Source: CAYTSA01 sp964440345 (GTDB taxonomy: Bacteria; Desulfobacterota; Desulfovibrionia; Desulfovibrionales; Desulfovibrionaceae). Taken from it: a stretch of 16,403 bases of DNA. The position numbers and the translations under genes are program-made. How positions within the stretch are numbered: position 1 is the stretch's first letter; the number at the start of each line of letters is the position of its first letter. The DNA lies in contig CAYTSA010000090.1 of assembly GCA_964440345.1 (NCBI GenBank), forward strand, positions 1 to 16,403. Reading direction: 5' to 3'. Below are positions 6,663-14,630 of the stretch, piece after piece. A model generated the notes under the pieces. That model saw only the letters and a list, made by a program, of their open reading frames with translations. It ran no database searches and had not been told where the DNA came from.

Positions 6663-9446
6663 ATGGATTTTCTCTTCATGCTTCTGGGGCTGGCGGGCCT
6701 CTGCGCTCTTGTGTTGCCCTGGGCGCTGCTCTTCTGGTTGCGTTCACTATCCCGCAAGGTGCGCGAACTGCACAGCGCCAATGCAGCCTTGCGCCGGCAG
6801 TTGGAAACACTGGCCGGCAAGGATGCCCTCACGGTATCCCCGGGCTCCGAATCCACCCGGGAAGAGTCTGAAGCTCAATTCGATTTTTCACTGTCCCCCT
6901 CCCCGCCTCCTGAAACTTCACTCGGCCCAGCCGCTGCGTCAGCCCCCAAAGCTTCGGCTGCGCCTACAGCTCAAGAACTTCGAAAAAAGCTGGACCTTTC
7001 CGCTTTGCGCAAGCCCAAGGATACCGGCGCGAACGCCACGAACACGGCCGGAGAATCCGGAGGCGGCCCAGCCCGGCCTGGCCTGGAGTTTCGCTTCGGC
7101 GCGCGGTTGTTCGTGTGGATAGGGGCCGCGGCGTTGGGTCTGGCTGGCGTTTTCCTGGTCAAATACTCCATTGACGAAAACCTTATATCCCCCCTGGCGC
7201 GCGTTATCCTGGGCGGCCTGTTCGGGGCGGGGCTGGTTGCGTCCGGTGTTTGGGTGCGCAACGTTTCCCAGTTGCAAAACAAAACGCGCATGGCCCAGGG
7301 GCTCTGCGGCGCCGGGATCGCGTCCCTTTACGCCAGCCTGTACGCCGGCTCCACGGTGTATCATGTCATCCCTTCTTTGGCCGGCTTTTTATCCATGGCC
7401 GGAGTCACGCTGGCGGCCATGGTTTTGGCTGCGGCGTTCGGGCCGGCCATTGCCCTGCTCGGCCTGTTGGGAGGGTTGGCGACGCCGGCCCTGGTCCGGG
7501 CCGGGGAGCCTGGCGCTCTGGGCCTGTTCAGCTATCTGGCGGCGCTGCACGCCGTGGTGTCCATGGCGGCGCGCAACCGGCGCTGGTCTGCACTGGCCGC
7601 GCCTGGCGTGCTTGGCGTCTTTGGCTGGGCGGCTTACTGGCTTACGCAATCCTTCCAACCCGGCGACGCCATGTATCTGGCGCTGTTTACCATTTTCGTT
7701 GCCGGCGCCACAGTCTTTGCAACCCACCGGGAAGCAGGAGCGCAGTCCCTGCAGTTGGGGAGCTATTCCCTGCCGGCAACCGCCATTGGCTGCGCCACGC
7801 TTATCGGATCGTTTGTGCTGCTGGCTGCAGTGGCCAAACAGAGCGACTACAGCCTACAGACCTGGGTCTACTCGTTTATTCTGGCCGCGGGGGCCCTGGC
7901 CCTTTCCTGGCGCTGGGAGCGGCGCTACTGGCCTGCCGCGCTGGCGGCCATGGCCGCTCAGGCCGGCATGCTCCTGCTTTGGGCCGAGGCCAACTGGCAA
8001 TCCGCCATGCTCATCGCCTGCGCTTATTACCTGGTCTATGCCGAGTTTGCATTGGCCATGCTGCGGCGCTGCGTCTACCCTCTGCTCTGGGCTGGCGTGC
8101 ACGCCGCGGGCACGGCGTCGGCCTTTTTGCTGCTTCTGGCCCACCAGTACGACGCGCCCTGGGCAACGCACAATGAGCACCTTTGGCTTGCTGTTGGCGC
8201 TGTCCTGGCCGGGCTGGCCCTGGCCGGGCTTTACCGGGGCGGCGAAAAAGCGCGCTCCAGCCCGGCGGCAGGAGTTCTTGCTGGCGGCGGTTTTGCCGTG
8301 CTTGTCCTGGCTGTGCTCTTCGGCCTGGACGCAGAGTACTACGCCCTGGGCTTTGGAGTCTTGGCGCTGCTCAGCAGCTTGGCGCAAGGCCGGCTGGACC
8401 TGGGCCGCCGGGCGCTGTTTGGGGAAGCGGCGCTGGCGCTGACGGCCGTTAGCGCATGGTCTTTGATCAACAGAGCGTTCGCAATGATTCCCGGCCATGC
8501 GGGCGAGCCTCCCGTGCACTGGTTGGATCCGCTGCACCTGCACTTTAGCTTACACATGTCGTGCCTGGTTGTTCTTCTGGTTGCTGGCTGGCTGGCCTCG
8601 GCCCACGCTGCAACGGACAACCGAAAATTCACCTTGCCCATGGCCTTTGAATCCATGGCTCTGCTGGCGTTTGTCGCCCTGGCGGCCTTCCTGGCCAACG
8701 ATTTGCTGCTGCAGCCGGGCGGCTCTTTCAGCCAGCGCGGCTACGCAGCCGCTCGGGCTTTGTCCATAGCCTGCGTATGGGGGATGGGCACGGCCGCGGT
8801 CATGGCTGGCCGGCGACTTGCTTTGCGCGGGCTTTTCTTGGCTGGCGCTGGCTGCGCGGCCTATGGGTTCTTTCTGTTCCTGGCCCAGGACATACTCTCC
8901 GGCGGCCCAGCCATGGAGCACATCTACGTAGGCGCTACCCCCATCTTTAATCTGCTGCTCGTCCAGTACGGCTTGCCGGTATTGTGGCTCACTCTAGCCC
9001 GGGAAGAATTCCACTCACGGGGCTGGCCCAAAACGGCCATGGCTTGCGGCGGCGCGGCCCTGGCCGTGCTCTTTATTCTTGCTTCGCTTATGGTTCGCCA
9101 GTTTTTCCATGGCCCGTACCTGACCGGCGGCTGGGCCTCTACCGCAGAGATATACGCCTATTCCGTTGTCTGGCTGCTCCTGGGAGCAGCCATGCTGGCA
9201 GCCGGGGTGCTGCAGTCCAGCCCAGCCTTGCGGGCCGGCTCTTTGGCCGTGGTGCTCGCCGCCGTGCTCAAGGTGTTTTTATACGACGCCGCGGAATTGG
9301 AGGGCCTGCTTCGGGTGGCCTCCTTCCTGGGCTTGGGATTTTCGCTCATCGGGCTCAGCGTATTGTACACGCAATTTGTGTTTGGTCCTGCAGGCGGCCG
9401 AGAGCGGTTCAAGGATATGCTGATCTCGCTTTTCCTGAAGAAATGA
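6663..9446 (+). CDS. DUF2339 giant polytopic membrane protein
   Basis: This 927-residue protein begins with a hydrophobic segment (2-25), then a short coiled coil and a Pro/Ser/Ala-rich linker (about 55-135). The rest is almost continuous hydrophobic helices, more than 20 by eye. The first conserved block, FRFGARLFVWIGAAALGLAG (143-162) followed by VFLVKYS, and the later AQGLCGAGIASLYASLYAG are typical of DUF2339 proteins. The family's function is not established; proposals have included envelope or polysaccharide-related transport. A GGAGG (6656-6660) stands only 2 nt before the ATG at 6663, which is unusually tight. The ATG at 6678 would instead leave 17 nt, so 6663 is kept. It is followed within about 40 bp by the alcohol dehydrogenase, suggesting a shared transcript. 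Confidence 0.9.
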   Translation: MDFLFMLLGLAGLCALVLPWALLFWLRSLSRKVRELHSANAALRRQLETLAGKDALTVSPGSESTREESEAQFDFSLSPSPPPETSLGPAAASAPKASAAPTAQELRKKLDLSALRKPKDTGANATNTAGESGGGPARPGLEFRFGARLFVWIGAAALGLAGVFLVKYSIDENLISPLARVILGGLFGAGLVASGVWVRNVSQLQNKTRMAQGLCGAGIASLYASLYAGSTVYHVIPSLAGFLSMAGVTLAAMVLAAAFGPAIALLGLLGGLATPALVRAGEPGALGLFSYLAALHAVVSMAARNRRWSALAAPGVLGVFGWAAYWLTQSFQPGDAMYLALFTIFVAGATVFATHREAGAQSLQLGSYSLPATAIGCATLIGSFVLLAAVAKQSDYSLQTWVYSFILAAGALALSWRWERRYWPAALAAMAAQAGMLLLWAEANWQSAMLIACAYYLVYAEFALAMLRRCVYPLLWAGVHAAGTASAFLLLLAHQYDAPWATHNEHLWLAVGAVLAGLALAGLYRGGEKARSSPAAGVLAGGGFAVLVLAVLFGLDAEYYALGFGVLALLSSLAQGRLDLGRRALFGEAALALTAVSAWSLINRAFAMIPGHAGEPPVHWLDPLHLHFSLHMSCLVVLLVAGWLASAHAATDNRKFTLPMAFESMALLAFVALAAFLANDLLLQPGGSFSQRGYAAARALSIACVWGMGTAAVMAGRRLALRGLFLAGAGCAAYGFFLFLAQDILSGGPAMEHIYVGATPIFNLLLVQYGLPVLWLTLAREEFHSRGWPKTAMACGGAALAVLFILASLMVRQFFHGPYLTGGWASTAEIYAYSVVWLLLGAAMLAAGVLQSSPALRAGSLAVVLAAVLKVFLYDAAELEGLLRVASFLGLGFSLIGLSVLYTQFVFGPAGGRERFKDMLISLFLKK

Positions 9447-9486
9447 CCCCCTTGCGCGATACGTGGAATCGTGTTTTGTGAAGCCC

Positions 9487-10611
9487 ATGCGGCCCTTTAC
9501 CCTGCACGTTCCTACTGAGTTGCTTTTCGGCGCCAAAGCCTTTTCCCGGTTGTGCCGGCGCATGTCTGTGCATGGCGTCGGCCGCGTACTGCTTCTGGCT
9601 GGAACCGCATCCGCCAAACAAAGCGGCGCCTACGACGCCATTGCCGCCAGCCTGGAGAAACAGGCAATCGCATGGACCGAGCTGTGGGGCGTCGCATCAA
9701 ACCCTGACCTGGCCATGGTCCGCCAGGCGGCGCATGTGCTGCAAGAGCATCGTTGCAGCGCTGTCCTGGCCCTGGGCGGCGGCTCGGTGATTGACTGCGC
9801 CAAAGCCGCAGCCGTTGCTGTCCACGACGATCCGGCCGAGCTGCTGCGCTCAGGCAAACACGCGACGCGGGCTCTGCCAGTGTACGCCGCCTCCACACTT
9901 GCGGGCTCTGGCAGCGAGGTAAACGGCGACGCCGTGCTCACGGATTCTGACCAGGGCTACAAGACTTCTTTGCGCGGCCCGGCCCTCTATCCGCGCGCTT
10001 CCGCTGTGGACCCGAAATTCCATGCATTTGCGCCATGGGAAATTGCCGGCCCGGGAGCAGTGGACGTTTTTAGCCATGTACTGGAACATTATCTGCTTGG
10101 CCGGAGAGAAAGAACCTCTCTGGCCGTCAACGAGGCGTTGATGCGCAGCGCGCTGGACGCCGGCGACTGCATTCTGGCTGACCCCGACAACGTCAGCGCC
10201 CGCAGCGACCTGGCCTGGGCCTCCATTCTGGCCCAAAATGGCGTTGCTTCTGCGGGTCTAGGCGGCGGAGAATGGACGGCCCATCTGTTGGCGCACGCAG
10301 CAGCGGCGCGGCGCCCGGAACTTTCCCACGGCCGGGCGCTGGCGGCCATTGTTCCTGTATGGCTGCAATGGCTGCGGCGCGCGGAGAATCCCCCTATTTT
10401 GGAACAGCTGGAACGCAATGTCATTGGCCTGGACGCTCTGCGCGAGCGCTGGAGGCAATGGGGAATGCCTGCCAGCCTGCGCCAGTGCGGCTTGGAGCCA
10501 GACGACGCCGCCAGCATGACAGCACAAGTCATGGCTCACGGCCGGGCCGGCCGGTTGCGTAGACTGCGCCGGGAAGAGGTTTATGAACTGTTGCTGCTGG
10601 CCCTGCAGTGA
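9487..10611 (+). CDS. Iron-containing alcohol dehydrogenase, butanol-dehydrogenase/YqhD type
   Basis: This 374-residue group III dehydrogenase should reduce aldehydes to alcohols with NAD(P)H. The chosen ATG gives the typical opening MRPFTLHVPTELLFG; in-frame GTG codons at 9463 and 9478 would add 8 or 3 residues, and no start has a convincing Shine-Dalgarno. Features are the nucleotide-binding GGGS at 97-100, TLAGSGSEVN in place of the usual ATGSE-type block, and four potential metal ligands: D193 and H197 (VDVFSHVLEHYL), H266 (EWTAHLLAH) and H281 (SHGRALAAIVP). The GLGGGEWTAH block resembles the NADPH-dependent butanol dehydrogenase/YqhD branch rather than FucO/AdhB. It probably lies in one transcript with DUF2339. 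The substrate cannot be read from sequence. The terminator-like hairpin after the gene has the wrong polarity for this strand. Confidence 0.9.
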   Translation: MRPFTLHVPTELLFGAKAFSRLCRRMSVHGVGRVLLLAGTASAKQSGAYDAIAASLEKQAIAWTELWGVASNPDLAMVRQAAHVLQEHRCSAVLALGGGSVIDCAKAAAVAVHDDPAELLRSGKHATRALPVYAASTLAGSGSEVNGDAVLTDSDQGYKTSLRGPALYPRASAVDPKFHAFAPWEIAGPGAVDVFSHVLEHYLLGRRERTSLAVNEALMRSALDAGDCILADPDNVSARSDLAWASILAQNGVASAGLGGGEWTAHLLAHAAAARRPELSHGRALAAIVPVWLQWLRRAENPPILEQLERNVIGLDALRERWRQWGMPASLRQCGLEPDDAASMTAQVMAHGRAGRLRRLRREEVYELLLLALQ

Positions 10612-10627
10612 ACAAGAACTGAGAACG

Positions 10628-10870
10628 CAAAAAAAAAAAGCCGCCGGGGGATTCCCCGGCGGCGGAGAGTATTTCTTCTGTATCTATCATCGGTGGGAAC
10701 CGACGACGGTTGGATAAGTACTGAATGATTCTATTCTTTTGTTTCTGCGCGCGGGCCGAGCCGTTCGGCTGTGTCCGCCTTCCTTTCCGCCTTGCGGGGA
10801 AGGCCGGGCCTTGTGATGCGCGCTACATACTGATGTTGTTTTGCAGGCGCCTCTTCGCGCCGCTATGGTT
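10628..10870 (-). ncRNA. Candidate structured RNA ending in a strong terminator
   Basis: Five GC-rich hairpins line up within about 220 bp: 10846-10861, 10778-10803 (6 bp plus 4 bp with a 3-nt bulge), 10759-10770, 10690-10703 (5 bp, 4-nt loop) and the terminator stem 10640-10663. Only the minus strand places a U-tract directly after the last stem, so a leftward transcript is implied. No protein gene exists on the minus strand here. It matches no RNA family I could recognise (not tmRNA, RNase P, SRP or an obvious riboswitch). The 5' end and promoter are unknown; the start coordinate is a guess based on the last hairpin. Confidence 0.35.
10629..10663 (-). terminator. Strong leftward intrinsic terminator
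   Basis: GCCGCCGGGG (10640-10649) pairs perfectly with CCCCGGCGGC (10654-10663) around GATT. Eleven As at 10629-10639 become a U11 tract on the minus strand immediately after the stem. On the plus strand the stem is followed by GGAGAGTATTTC, which is not a terminator tail. It therefore stops transcription coming from the right, although no leftward gene is visible. Confidence 0.75.
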
Positions 10871-10950
10871 TGCTTCGTGTTCTATGACACTCAACCTACC
10901 TTTACAGAGTCAAACAACAGTCTTTGTATGAGCCAATTCTTGTACGTTAA

Positions 10951-10983
10951 TGAAACAAACGTGAATCAAAGGTGAAACAAACT
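10951..10983. repeat. Three tandem 11-bp units (TGAAACAAAC-type)
   Basis: TGAAACAAAC occurs at 10951-10960 and 10973-10982, and the near-copy TGAATCAAAG at 10962-10971 sits exactly between them. This makes three consecutive units with an 11-bp period, about one helical turn. Such arrays commonly bind several copies of a regulator on one face of DNA. Confidence 0.6.
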
Positions 10984-10998
10984 ATTCAGTAAGAATCC

Positions 10999-11120
10999 TT
11001 CTATTAATGAGTCGTTGATACACTGATGCCACACTAAAAAGTACGTCAAAGAAACATGCGGAACTTCCAGCAAACTGATTCACGCTCCTCAAAGGTTCTG
11101 TACACCTTACATTAATAGAA
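10999..11120. repeat. Separated 11-bp perfect inverted repeat
   Basis: TTCTATTAATG (10999-11009) and CATTAATAGAA (11110-11120) are exact reverse complements separated by 100 bp. They could be paired operator sites or the closing stem of a structured transcript. Confidence 0.5.
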
Positions 11121-11338
11121 CCCTTTTAAACTACGTACGTCTGCTTAGGAGCGTCCATTGTTTTGCATTGTTTCCTCTTCGCCAGGTCCTAGGCCGTTAA
11201 AACCAGCGCGCTGGCCGAATCACTCGGCAATTTCCTTTTCACTATTGTACGGAACCTCATGCGCGCCCAAATCTTTTTACACTGGTGCGCCTCGTTGCGC
11301 AGTTATGTAAGAGATTCGGTTTAGTGTTAGCACCCTCC

Positions 11339-11389
11339 GTCAGAGTTCCTGACAATGATACTTGTCTTTTGCCTTGATTTCAATATAAG
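11339..11389 (+). promoter_or_regulatory. Candidate promoter and operators for the type I secretion operon
   Basis: A sigma-70-like promoter reads TTGTCT (11362-11367), 16 bp, TATAAG (11384-11389). Two dyads sit at its -35: GTCAG-N5-CTGAC (11339-11353) and GACAA-N6-TTGTC (11351-11366), the latter overlapping the -35 box. The stretch GACAATGATA matches 9 of 10 bases of one arm of the classical Fur box, so metal-responsive repression is possible. The leader to the ATG at 11608 would be about 210 nt. Confidence 0.38.
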
Positions 11390-11607
11390 CCTGCGCACGA
11401 AGAGTGTCAATAGCGCGAACGCACATTTGTCACATGCGGCGATCAGGTTACAGACAACTCTCTGAAAATGTTACGCATCGATTACAAAATTTTTTATGCC
11501 CAGCCCAACGCGTTTATCACTGGATGCGCGCATGACGCCACGCCGGCCTGGCCCTTGCATGACAGGCCAGCTTGCAGTACTCATGCTCAGAATAGTCAGA
11601 GAACCCG

Positions 11608-13317
11608 ATGAGAGAACTCATAAAACGTCTTGCCGCCAAGCCCGTGCTTGCGCTGGAGCTGCTGGCCGCCACTTTTTTCGTGACCCTGCTCAACCTGGCG
11701 TCGCCTTTATTTGTTATCCAGGTGTTGAACAGGTACGTCACGTTCGGCTTTGACGGCACGCTCATTACCTTGTTTGTGGGCATGTGCATTGCGCTGGTCA
11801 TGCTTTTCGGCTTTCGCACCGTGCGCACCAGTTTAGCCAACGCCGTTTCTGCAGAACCGGACGAATCCCTGCAGGCCCAGGCCCTGTCCGTACTGGCCCG
11901 GGTGCGCACTGCATCCTTGGACCGGCTGGGCCGGCCCCTGGCGCAGGAGACCATGAACGACCTGAACATAGTGCAGCAGGCCTACGAAGCGCCAAATATT
12001 ACTGCTGTGCTGGACGCGCCCTTTTCGCTGCTCTACATCCTTGCCGTATTTCTGCTGAGCCCGGTGCTTGGCTTCATCGGCCTGGGCGGCTGCGCATTGA
12101 CGCTGCTTGCCTCTGGCTTGACGCTGCATTCCGCCAAGTCATCCACCCGGGAGTTGCAGGAGCTGGCGGCCTCGCACCGGGGCCAGACCGCTGCTGCGCT
12201 CTACGGCGCTGACACGGTGCGGGCCTTTGGCGGCTGGCCGTATTTACGGCGCATCTGGTCGCAACAAATAGCGAAAATGAGCGACCTGCGGCAGCGGCTG
12301 GCCCGGAACAAAGGCTTATTCGGGACCATCGTGCAGGTGGACATGATGTTTCTGTCCGCCGTGCTCTATGCTGTGGGGGCAGTGCTGGTGGTGCAGGGGG
12401 ACTTGACTGTGGGCGCGCTCATAGGGGCGAACATCCTTACCGCCCGGGCCTTTCAGAACCTTTCCCGGTTTTCCCAGACCTGGGCCATGACTTCCAAGGC
12501 CAAAGAGGCCATGGGCCGGCTGAACGAGTTTTTGGCTCTGCCCATGGAGGCAGAAACCGGCGCCGGCATGCGCAACTACAATGGAGGACTGGAATTCAAG
12601 GATATGGGTTTTGTTTTTTCTGGCGGCACAGGACCACTGTTCGAATCTGTGAACGTGAAGCTGGAGCCAGGCGCGGTACTGGCAGTAAACGGTCCTAACG
12701 GCTCCGGCAAGACCACCCTCATCCGGCTGGCCGCCGGCCTGCTGGACCCCATGCGCGGCGAGATACTGGCCGACGGCGTGAACTTGCGCCAGCTGGCGCC
12801 CCCGTGGTGGCGCACCCAGATCATCTACATGCCTCAAGAGCCCACATTCTTGAACGCCAGCGTCCGGGAGAACATTCTCATGGCCAACCCGGACCTGGAG
12901 GAATCCGCCCTTTCCCGCATAGTAGCCGAGGCGAATCTGGAAAAATTTCTCTACTCCTCCCCAGCCGGACTGGACACGCCAATAACAGACGCCGGCCGGA
13001 CTCTGCCTGTGGGCGTCAGGCGGCGCCTTGCCCTGGCCCGGGCGCTGGCCACCGACGGTCCGCTCGTTCTGCTGGACGAGCCCACAGAAGGGCTGGACAA
13101 GGAGGGCTGCATGGCGGTGTACGCGCTGCTAAACCGCATGTTCACCTCCGGCAAGACCATCATCGCCGTGTCCCACGACCCGAACATCATCAAGGGCGCG
13201 CACATGGCCCTGGACCTGTCTGTAAAGCCTGCGCCGGCCCTGCGAAAAGCACAACAAAGGACAAACGCGCCTAAACGCCCAACCCCGGCCCCAACCGCCG
13301 CCGGAGGCGCACCATGA
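11608..13317 (+). CDS. Type I secretion ABC transporter (permease-ATPase fusion)
   Basis: This 569-residue protein has an N-terminal membrane domain (hydrophobic segments near 14-41, 51-72, 140-157, 160-175 and 238-275, with the LDAPFSLLYI block typical of type I exporters) and a C-terminal ATPase. Walker A is GPNGSGKTT (362-370), the Q-loop Q410, Walker B VLLDE with catalytic E491, and the H-loop H523. The ABC signature is abnormal: LPVGV (466-470) where LSGGQ is expected, followed by a normal RRRLALARAL. There is no C39 peptidase domain, so the substrate is probably an uncleaved protein with a C-terminal signal, such as an RTX protein or adhesin. The C-terminal 30 residues are a basic Pro/Ala tail. 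The gene overlaps the HlyD gene by 4 bp (ATGA). The inner-membrane ATPase would work with that adaptor and an outer-membrane TolC-like protein not present here. Confidence 0.92.
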   Translation: MRELIKRLAAKPVLALELLAATFFVTLLNLASPLFVIQVLNRYVTFGFDGTLITLFVGMCIALVMLFGFRTVRTSLANAVSAEPDESLQAQALSVLARVRTASLDRLGRPLAQETMNDLNIVQQAYEAPNITAVLDAPFSLLYILAVFLLSPVLGFIGLGGCALTLLASGLTLHSAKSSTRELQELAASHRGQTAAALYGADTVRAFGGWPYLRRIWSQQIAKMSDLRQRLARNKGLFGTIVQVDMMFLSAVLYAVGAVLVVQGDLTVGALIGANILTARAFQNLSRFSQTWAMTSKAKEAMGRLNEFLALPMEAETGAGMRNYNGGLEFKDMGFVFSGGTGPLFESVNVKLEPGAVLAVNGPNGSGKTTLIRLAAGLLDPMRGEILADGVNLRQLAPPWWRTQIIYMPQEPTFLNASVRENILMANPDLEESALSRIVAEANLEKFLYSSPAGLDTPITDAGRTLPVGVRRRLALARALATDGPLVLLDEPTEGLDKEGCMAVYALLNRMFTSGKTIIAVSHDPNIIKGAHMALDLSVKPAPALRKAQQRTNAPKRPTPAPTAAGGAP

Positions 13318-14618
13318 GCGAAGAGCGCGATACGAGCGTGATGGTCCGCAAAAGCGGCGTCAAGGCCGCCACGCATATGTTCCTGCTGCTGTGCGTGCTT
13401 TCCTGCGCTGCGTTTCTGGCCTGGGCCTGGTTCGGCAAACTGGATATCGTGTCCATGGCGGACGGCAAGGTGGCTCCCTCCACCAAGGTGAAGCGGGTGG
13501 AACACCTGGAAGGCGGCATCGTGCAAGAAATTTTGATCAAGGAAGGCAGCATCGTCAAACTAGGCGAAAAACTCATTGTCCTGGAGAAGACAATCCAGGG
13601 CTCTGACGTCAAGGAGATGCAGGTCCGCATCAATGCCCTGATCGCCGACGTGGCCCGGCTGAAGGCGGAGATGGAGGGCGCCGGCGCTGTGCAGTTCCCT
13701 GAGGGCTTTGCCGCAGCCAACCCGTCACTTGCTGAGCAAGCCCAAAACCTCTTTCTGGTGCGCAAGGAGCGGTTGCGGTCGCAGACAGCCGAACAGCGCC
13801 AGGCCGTGAACCAGGCGCAAGAGGAGATACAGCGCATAACCGTGCGCCTGAAGAACTCGCGTAAAACTATGGACCTGGCCCTGCAGGAGCTGGCCATCAG
13901 CGAAGACCTGTTGCAAGAACAACTGACCACAGAACTGAAGCACCTGCAGCTCAAACGCGAGGTGAGCGCCATCACCAGCCGCATTGAAGAGGACGAGGCG
14001 GCTCTGCGCAAGGCCCGGGCTACCCTGGCAGAGGCCCGGGAGCGGCTGAACTCCATACAGTCGTCTTTTTCTGAGGAATCTGCAGAAAACTACCGCAAAG
14101 CCAAGCGAGAGCTGGACGAATTCGTCCAGCGCAATTCCAAATTTTCTGATACGCTACAGCGGACTGTCATACGATCGCCTGTGGACGGGGTGGTCAAGTC
14201 CCTGAACGTGGTCAACGAAGGCGAGGTGGTCAAACCGGGCGAAACCATTATGCTCATAGTGCCCAGCGACGACAAGCTCATCGTGGAAGCGCATTTGCCC
14301 ATAGGCGATATCGGCTACGTGGAAAAAGGCCAAAACGCAGTGGTCAAACTGGCCACCCGCGACGCCGGTCTGTTCGGCTCTCTGGAGGGCACAGTGATGC
14401 ACGTCAGCCCAGACGCTTTTGTTACAGAGGAAGGCCGGACCTATTACTCTGTACGCATAGAGACGAACACAGACTCCTTTGAAAAAGACGGGGCCCAGTA
14501 CAAGCTCTATCCTGGCATGCAGGTCATTACGTATATTCACACTGGCCAGCGGACCATCATGGAGTACCTGCTCACGCCCTTTATGGACTCTTTGACCGTG
14601 GCCTTGCGGGAGCGGTAA
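13314..14618 (+). CDS. HlyD-family membrane fusion protein of a type I secretion system
   Basis: This 434-residue adaptor has a short cytoplasmic N-terminus, one membrane segment (about 20-38), a split lipoyl/barrel domain starting at DGKVAPSTKVKRVEHLEGGIV, a long coiled coil (about 100-275) and the second half-motif TVIRSPVDGVVKSL with the diagnostic RSPVDG at 287-292. It ends in the family's PGMQVITYIHTGQRTIMEYL. Length and layout are those of HlyD/PrtE/LapC rather than of drug-efflux adaptors. It should bridge the ABC transporter and an outer-membrane channel across the periplasm. GGAGG (13303-13307) stands 6 nt before the ATG, inside the end of the ABC transporter gene, so translation is coupled. 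Confidence 0.93.
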   Translation: MSEERDTSVMVRKSGVKAATHMFLLLCVLSCAAFLAWAWFGKLDIVSMADGKVAPSTKVKRVEHLEGGIVQEILIKEGSIVKLGEKLIVLEKTIQGSDVKEMQVRINALIADVARLKAEMEGAGAVQFPEGFAAANPSLAEQAQNLFLVRKERLRSQTAEQRQAVNQAQEEIQRITVRLKNSRKTMDLALQELAISEDLLQEQLTTELKHLQLKREVSAITSRIEEDEAALRKARATLAEARERLNSIQSSFSEESAENYRKAKRELDEFVQRNSKFSDTLQRTVIRSPVDGVVKSLNVVNEGEVVKPGETIMLIVPSDDKLIVEAHLPIGDIGYVEKGQNAVVKLATRDAGLFGSLEGTVMHVSPDAFVTEEGRTYYSVRIETNTDSFEKDGAQYKLYPGMQVITYIHTGQRTIMEYLLTPFMDSLTVALRER

Positions 14619-14630
14619 GCTTCTTGCCCC

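Larger units (their letters stand above)
10612..11607. other. About 1 kb noncoding, AT-richer region upstream of the secretion operon
   Basis: No reading frame of note lies between about 10935 and 11490 on either strand, and base composition is visibly lower in GC than in the flanking genes. The left 250 bp hold a leftward terminator and several GC-rich hairpins (candidate RNA). The centre holds phased 11-bp repeats (10951-10983), an 11-bp inverted-repeat pair (10999-11009 with 11110-11120) and the palindrome CCAGCGCGCTGG (11203-11214). The right part holds a promoter candidate (11362-11389) with dyads. A 6-bp hairpin (11548-11553 with 11565-11570) lies in the presumed leader of the ABC transporter gene. 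Confidence 0.7.

Noticed and set aside
10640..10663. The GC-rich hairpin as terminator of the alcohol dehydrogenase gene
   Set aside because: On the plus strand no T-tract follows the stem; the A11 tract lies before it. The polarity fits only leftward transcription, though a weak rightward effect is possible.
10725..10931. A 68-codon rightward reading frame beginning in the structured intergenic region
   Set aside because: It has no Shine-Dalgarno, a random-looking Cys/Phe/Arg-rich composition, and lies across hairpins of the candidate RNA. It resembles no protein family I know.
11280..11310. A possible sigma-54 site (TGGTGCG...GTTGC) before the secretion operon
   Set aside because: The GG-to-GC distance is one base too long, and RpoN is strict on spacing.
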